The notes beneath the pieces are model-generated. The model was given only the letters and a program-made list of their open reading frames with translations, was not told the DNA's origin and ran no database searches. Below are positions 53,637 through 56,884 of a stretch of DNA of 56,884 nt, one piece after another. This DNA comes from Anaerolineales bacterium HSG24 (GTDB lineage: Bacteria > Chloroflexota > Anaerolineae > 4572-78 > J111), in NCBI GenBank assembly GCA_030377895.1, contig JAUCGB010000014.1, forward strand, positions 1 through 56,884, given 5' to 3'. The first letter of the stretch is position 1; each line of letters starts with the position of its first letter. Both the position numbers and the translations under genes were made by a program.

Positions 53637-54650
53637 TTACACCGAGCGACCAACTGCTTGGGCCACTCGTTCCACTTCTACCATCAGTTCAGCGAATCGT
53701 TTCGGCTTAAGGGATTGCTCACCGTCACTATAAGCTTCGGCGGGGTTAGGATGGACTTCGATAATCAACCCATCAGCTCCGGCCGCTACAGCCGCTTTAC
53801 TAGCCGCTTTAACCAACGTCCATTTGCCAGTGGCATGGCTCGGATCAACCACAACTGGGAGATGGGTCAATTCTTTAAGAACCGGCACCGCATTAATGTC
53901 AAGCGTATTGCGAGTATATTTTTCAAAAGTGCGGATACCTCTCTCGCACAACACAACCCTATGATTGCCGTTAGACATAATATATTCCGCACTCATTAAT
54001 AGCTCCTCAATCGTACTCATCATGCCCCGTTTTAGCAAAATTGGCTTGTTTGTTTTACCCACAGCATTGAGCAGAGCATAGTTTTGCATATTACGTGTCC
54101 CAATCTGTAACATATCAGCATATTTGCAGACTAAATCCACCTGCTCGGGAGCCATAACCTCGGTGACGATGTATAGGTCGGTTTTTTTGCGAACATCGGC
54201 CATAATTTTTAACCCCTCTTCGCCCATACCTTGGAAGCTATAAGGGGAAGTGCGAGGCTTGAAGGCCCCACCACGCAACATAGACGCGCCCGCCTTTTTA
54301 ACATGGGTCGCTGTTTCCATCATCTGCTCCATGCTCTCGACAGAACATGGCCCGGCCATGATAACCACTTTATTGCCACCAAAAACATGACCATTAATCG
54401 ATATTTTGGTATCCTCTGGCTGGAAATCTCGGCTGGCTAATTTGAAAGGACGTAGCACAGGAACAACTCGATCAACACCGTCCATACGTGCCATAGCCCC
54501 CTTATCGATTTGACGATGATCGCCAATCACGCCGATAATCGTCCGCTCCTCACCACTCGATATATTGGTTTGGAGATTTTCTTTTTCGAGCCGTTTTATA
54601 ATGGCCTCGATCTGTGGCGTTTTCGCCTGCATTTTCATTATGATAATCAT
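53637..54650 (-). CDS. aroF: 3-deoxy-7-phosphoheptulonate (DAHP) synthase, type I-beta
   Basis: Condenses phosphoenolpyruvate and erythrose 4-phosphate, the first step to aromatic amino acids. 337 residues: an N-terminal ferredoxin-like regulatory domain (about 1-75, [26 protein letters not shown]) as in the Thermotoga enzyme, then the TIM barrel with [41 protein letters not shown] and DPSHATGKW. Feedback control by Tyr or Phe through the N-terminal domain is known in the family. AGGAG lies five bases before ATG 54650. No other shikimate gene is adjacent. Confidence 0.94.
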   Translation of the reverse strand: MIIIMKMQAKTPQIEAIIKRLEKENLQTNISSGEERTIIGVIGDHRQIDKGAMARMDGVDRVVPVLRPFKLASRDFQPEDTKISINGHVFGGNKVVIMAGPCSVESMEQMMETATHVKKAGASMLRGGAFKPRTSPYSFQGMGEEGLKIMADVRKKTDLYIVTEVMAPEQVDLVCKYADMLQIGTRNMQNYALLNAVGKTNKPILLKRGMMSTIEELLMSAEYIMSNGNHRVVLCERGIRTFEKYTRNTLDINAVPVLKELTHLPVVVDPSHATGKWTLVKAASKAAVAAGADGLIIEVHPNPAEAYSDGEQSLKPKRFAELMVEVERVAQAVGRSV

Positions 54651-54693
54651 GGTTTCTCCTAAATATAACCTGCATTGAATATAAATTTTTCAC

Positions 54694-54840
54694 TAAGCAA
54701 TGAGCATTAATTAACATGTGCATGCTGATAGTTCGCCTTCGACAAGACTTCGGCATGAGATCAGTCGAACGCTCAGGCTACGTCGCGCCGCCTGAGCTTG
54801 TCGAAGGCGAAACGCGCAACTTATTTAATCCCAATTCCTA
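54694..54840. mobile_element. nested element: outer frame E with core G (copy 1)
   Basis: Ends TAAGCAATGAGCATTAATTAAC and CGCGCAACTTATTTAATCCCAATTCCTA are frame E. The core (about 54731-54811) has arms TTCGCCTTCGACAAG and CTTGTCGAAGGCGAA, the wide-spread CCTGAGCTTGTCGAAGG type. Non-coding. Confidence 0.72.
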
Positions 54841-54906
54841 ACATAATACTATGGCTATTAATCATCCGGTGACTTAAAATCATCGGATGATTACGCCAAC
54901 CCGTTC

Positions 54907-54939
54907 AAAACAAAAAGGCGTAGTCGAGATGACTACGCC
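54907..54939 (-). terminator. intrinsic terminator of the 55-residue membrane protein gene
   Basis: Read on the minus strand: GGCGTAGTC, loop ATCTC, GACTACGCC, then TTTTTG. A 9-bp perfect GC-rich stem with a U-run, 40 bases after the stop codon of the small gene. Confidence 0.85.
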
Positions 54940-54978
54940 CGGTGATACCTTATAGCAACTTTACTTTAATGTACCGAA

Positions 54979-55146
54979 TTAGACGCGCCACCATAACTGC
55001 CACCAATAGCTATAAAAATAAAAAACGCTCGCAACAAAAAACAGGAGCGTTAATAGCCAAAAGTTAACGGTAAGCACGCTATCAGGTTGAATAGCAACAG
55101 CAATACTTAAATGAGGTTGTTCTTTTTGAATGATTTGTTTGGTCAT
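54979..55146 (-). CDS. small single-pass membrane protein, 55 residues
   Basis: The frame reads MTKQIIQKEQPHLSIAVAI, then PDSVLTVNFWLLTLLFFVAS and an aromatic-rich end (VFYFYSYWWQLWWRV). One TM at about 26-46 followed by a Trp/Tyr/Arg interfacial tail. I do not recognise the family; small subunits of respiratory complexes look like this, but nothing nearby supports that. Support for a real gene comes from its own -35/-10 promoter 31 bases upstream and its own terminator 40 bases downstream. The ribosome site is weak. It lies between two frame E repeats. Confidence 0.65.
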   Translation of the reverse strand: MTKQIIQKEQPHLSIAVAIQPDSVLTVNFWLLTLLFFVASVFYFYSYWWQLWWRV

Positions 55147-55176
55147 AGTAACGAACTTTAAAACTAAATTGGGACA

Positions 55177-55205
55177 ATCCTATCATAGAATACGGCTGAT
55201 GTCAA
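55177..55205 (-). promoter_or_regulatory. promoter of the small membrane protein gene
   Basis: On the minus strand a perfect TTGACA (55205-55200), 17 bases, then TAGGAT (55182-55177). The predicted start near 55170 gives a 24-base leader to ATG 55146. Confidence 0.7.
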
Positions 55206-55251
55206 GCCTTTTTTTGAGGAAATTCCAAAAGGTTTTGAAAACCTTGTTGGC

Positions 55252-55382
55252 TAGGAATGAGCATTAATTAACGTATGCATGTTGATAGTTCGCCTTTGAC
55301 AAGCTCAGGCAAGCTCAGGCGACGAGACGTAGCCTGAGCTTGTCGAAGGCGGAACGCGCAAGTTATTAAAATCCCGTTCCTA
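55252..55382. mobile_element. nested element: outer frame E with core G (copy 2)
   Basis: 131 bp with ends TAGGAATGAGCATTAATTAACG and CAAGTTATTAAAATCCCGTTCCTA. The core has TTCGCCTTTGACAAGCTCAGG and CCTGAGCTTGTCGAAGGCGGAA arms, with a local AAGCTCAGGC duplication. It ends one base from the stop codon of rny. An AAGGTTTTGAAAACCTT palindrome (55225-55250) sits at its left edge. Confidence 0.75.
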
Positions 55383-55383
55383 T

Positions 55384-56884
55384 CTATTTTGCAAAATCAA
55401 CCGACCTTGTTTCTCGAATCACCATCACCTTAATCTGACCGGGGTATTGCAAACTCTCCTCAACTCGGCGGGCAATATCTTTCGACATCTTGAGGGCCGT
55501 ATAATCATCAACCTTTTCTGGATTGACAATAATCCGAATCTCACGCCCCGCTTGGATAGCAAATGTTTCTTCCACCCCCTCAAAGGAATTGGCAATGTCT
55601 TCTAGGGCCTTAATCCGCTTGACATAGTTCTCCAAACTTTCTCGACGCGCCCCCGGTCTCGCTCCGGAAATAGCATCGGCAATCTCAACGATAACCGCCT
55701 CTAGCGACTCCTGCTCAACCTCATGGTGATGGGCGGCGATACAGTTGACGACTTTAGCTTGAATGTTGTGCCGTTTGGCGATTTCAGCCCCAATAATAGC
55801 ATGCGGGCCTTCCATTTCATGGTCAATCGCCTTGCCGATATCGTGTAACAACGCACCTCGCCGACAAACTTCTACATCAGCCCCTAGTTCATTGGCAATA
55901 ATCACCGCGAGTTGAGAAGCTTCAATGGCATGGGCATGCTGATTCTGTCCGTAACTTGTCCGATATTTGAGCCGTCCGAGTAACTTTTTCAACTCTGGGT
56001 GCAAACGTGGCACACCAGACTCATAAGCAGCCCGCTCTCCCTCTTCTATAATGACGCGATCAACCTCCTCTCGTGCCTTTCTGACCAATTTTTCAATTCG
56101 AGCCGGATGTATTCTGCCATCGGTAATTAAACGGCTCATGGCTAAACGAGCCACCTCCCGCCGAACTGGGTCAAATCCAGTCAGAATAATCGCTTCTGGC
56201 GTATCATCAACAATCACATCAACCCCAGTAGCCTGTTCAAAAGCTCGAATATTACGCCCTTGTCGGCCAATAATTCGGCCTTTCATGTCATCGCTAGGCA
56301 ATGGAACTGCCGACGCGGTCGTTTCTGCTACCTGCTCAGAGGCGATACGTTGCATTGCCATAATGACGATTTCACGCGCCCGACTGTCGGCTTCCTCTTT
56401 AATATCTGCATCAACTTGGCGTAGAACCCGAGCCATGTCTCTTCGGGCATTATTCTCAACCATTTTGAGCAACTCGGTTTTAGCCTCACTTTTCGTCATG
56501 GCTGAGATACGTTCTAACTCAGTCCTTCGAGAATCGTGTAATTTTTCGATTTCGTTGGTTTTCTTATCAAGCGCGCTCTGTCGCCGATTTAGATTTCGTT
56601 CTTTTTTATCAAGATTTTCAAAACGTTTATCTAGTTTTTCTTGCCGAGCTTGAATCCGCTCTTCTTGGCGTTCTAGTTCAACTCGTTTACGTTTATTTGC
56701 CTGTTCAGCATCGCTACGAATTTTAATCGCCTCAGCTTTTATCTGAAGTTCCGCCTCTTTCTTCTCAGCCTCAGTTTGAGTGATAATCTCCTGAGCCTTT
56801 GATTTAGCCACTTCGATGGTTAGGCCAGTTTCACGACGATAATAATGATAACCAGCAAAACCTCCGGCAACAGCTCCTATAATG
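55384..56884 (-). CDS. rny: ribonuclease Y, 5' end beyond the window
   Basis: Membrane-anchored endoribonuclease that starts mRNA decay in many bacteria lacking RNase E. The frame is open to the window edge: upstream of the GTG at 56811 it already reads IIGAVAGGFAGYHYYRRETGL, the end of the N-terminal membrane anchor, so GTG is not the start. Then a long coiled coil, a KH domain (MKGRIIGRQGRNIRAFEQATGVD), and an HD domain with LLHDIGKAIDHE and AAHHHEVE. The C-terminus YPGQIKVMVIRETRSVDFAK is typical. Only a few N-terminal residues are missing. Confidence 0.95.
   Translation of the reverse strand, partial: IIGAVAGGFAGYHYYRRETGLTIEVAKSKAQEIITQTEAEKKEAELQIKAEAIKIRSDAEQANKRKRVELERQEERIQARQEKLDKRFENLDKKERNLNRRQSALDKKTNEIEKLHDSRRTELERISAMTKSEAKTELLKMVENNARRDMARVLRQVDADIKEEADSRAREIVIMAMQRIASEQVAETTASAVPLPSDDMKGRIIGRQGRNIRAFEQATGVDVIVDDTPEAIILTGFDPVRREVARLAMSRLITDGRIHPARIEKLVRKAREEVDRVIIEEGERAAYESGVPRLHPELKKLLGRLKYRTSYGQNQHAHAIEASQLAVIIANELGADVEVCRRGALLHDIGKAIDHEMEGPHAIIGAEIAKRHNIQAKVVNCIAAHHHEVEQESLEAVIVEIADAISGARPGARRESLENYVKRIKALEDIANSFEGVEETFAIQAGREIRIIVNPEKVDDYTALKMSKDIARRVEESLQYPGQIKVMVIRETRSVDFAK

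Overview
The window reads as chromosomal DNA of a bacterium, most likely a member of Chloroflexota. This placement is an inference from gene content: zinc-type S14, an L24 with a zinc-ribbon tail, Pro/Thr-linked Calx-beta surface proteins, a scattered Ccm locus with a Cys-type CcmE, RNase Y, and abundant short palindromic repeats. No rRNA or marker comparison was possible. The first 10.7 kb is visibly more AT-rich than the rest.

Layout. (1) 0-10.7 kb: the S10/spc/alpha ribosomal superoperon from rplP to rplQ with secY and rpoA, then truA-rplM-rpsI. adk, map, infA and rpsD are missing from their usual positions. (2) 10.7-15.9 kb: two tRNA-Ser genes behind a consensus promoter, a bidirectional terminator, mnmE on the minus strand, an orphan sensor kinase, and a coiled-coil/PD-(D/E)XK-like protein with a 33-bp tandem repeat. 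(3) 15.9-21.9 kb: one 2004-residue exported protein with 13 Calx-beta repeats. (4) 22.3-42.2 kb: a cytochrome c maturation (Ccm, System I) locus in pieces: ccmE, ccmF (frameshifted in a run of nine G), then about 6 kb of accessory genes, then ccmH, ccmG, a CcmI-like zinc-ribbon protein, a partner membrane protein, ccmA, ccmB, an acetyl-CoA hydrolase-GNAT fusion, ccmC, ccmD, ccdA and a glutaredoxin-like protein. The accessory block holds an AAA-ATPase/nuclease protein, a truncated HEAT-repeat gene, a C5 DNA methyltransferase coupled to a GHKL ATPase with a HEPN-like tail, and a broken antitoxin-like gene. It lies between inverted copies of a short palindrome. (5) 42.4-49 kb: a trans-sulfuration PLP enzyme, an EEP-family phosphoesterase, a REC-PAS-GGDEF-EAL protein and a PAS histidine kinase that overlap tail to tail, and a YesL/DUF624-like membrane protein. 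(6) 49.1-49.4 kb: a candidate structured non-coding RNA of about 280 nt with its own promoter and terminator. (7) 49.5-55.4 kb: MmgE/PrpD, LeuC/aconitase-family and DAHP synthase genes, all minus strand, embedded in nested palindromic repeat elements, plus an unlisted 55-residue membrane protein with clear promoter and terminator. (8) The window ends inside rny (RNase Y).

The most notable signals are the modular nested repeats (two outer inverted-repeat frames carrying interchangeable palindromic cores, some abutting stop codons), the methyltransferase-GHKL-HEPN pair as a candidate defence system, the orphan structured RNA at 49.1 kb, the poly-G frameshift in ccmF, and a CXXXY-type CcmE beside CcmH/CcmG. 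Without tools, domain names rest on recognised motifs, and novelty claims are tentative.
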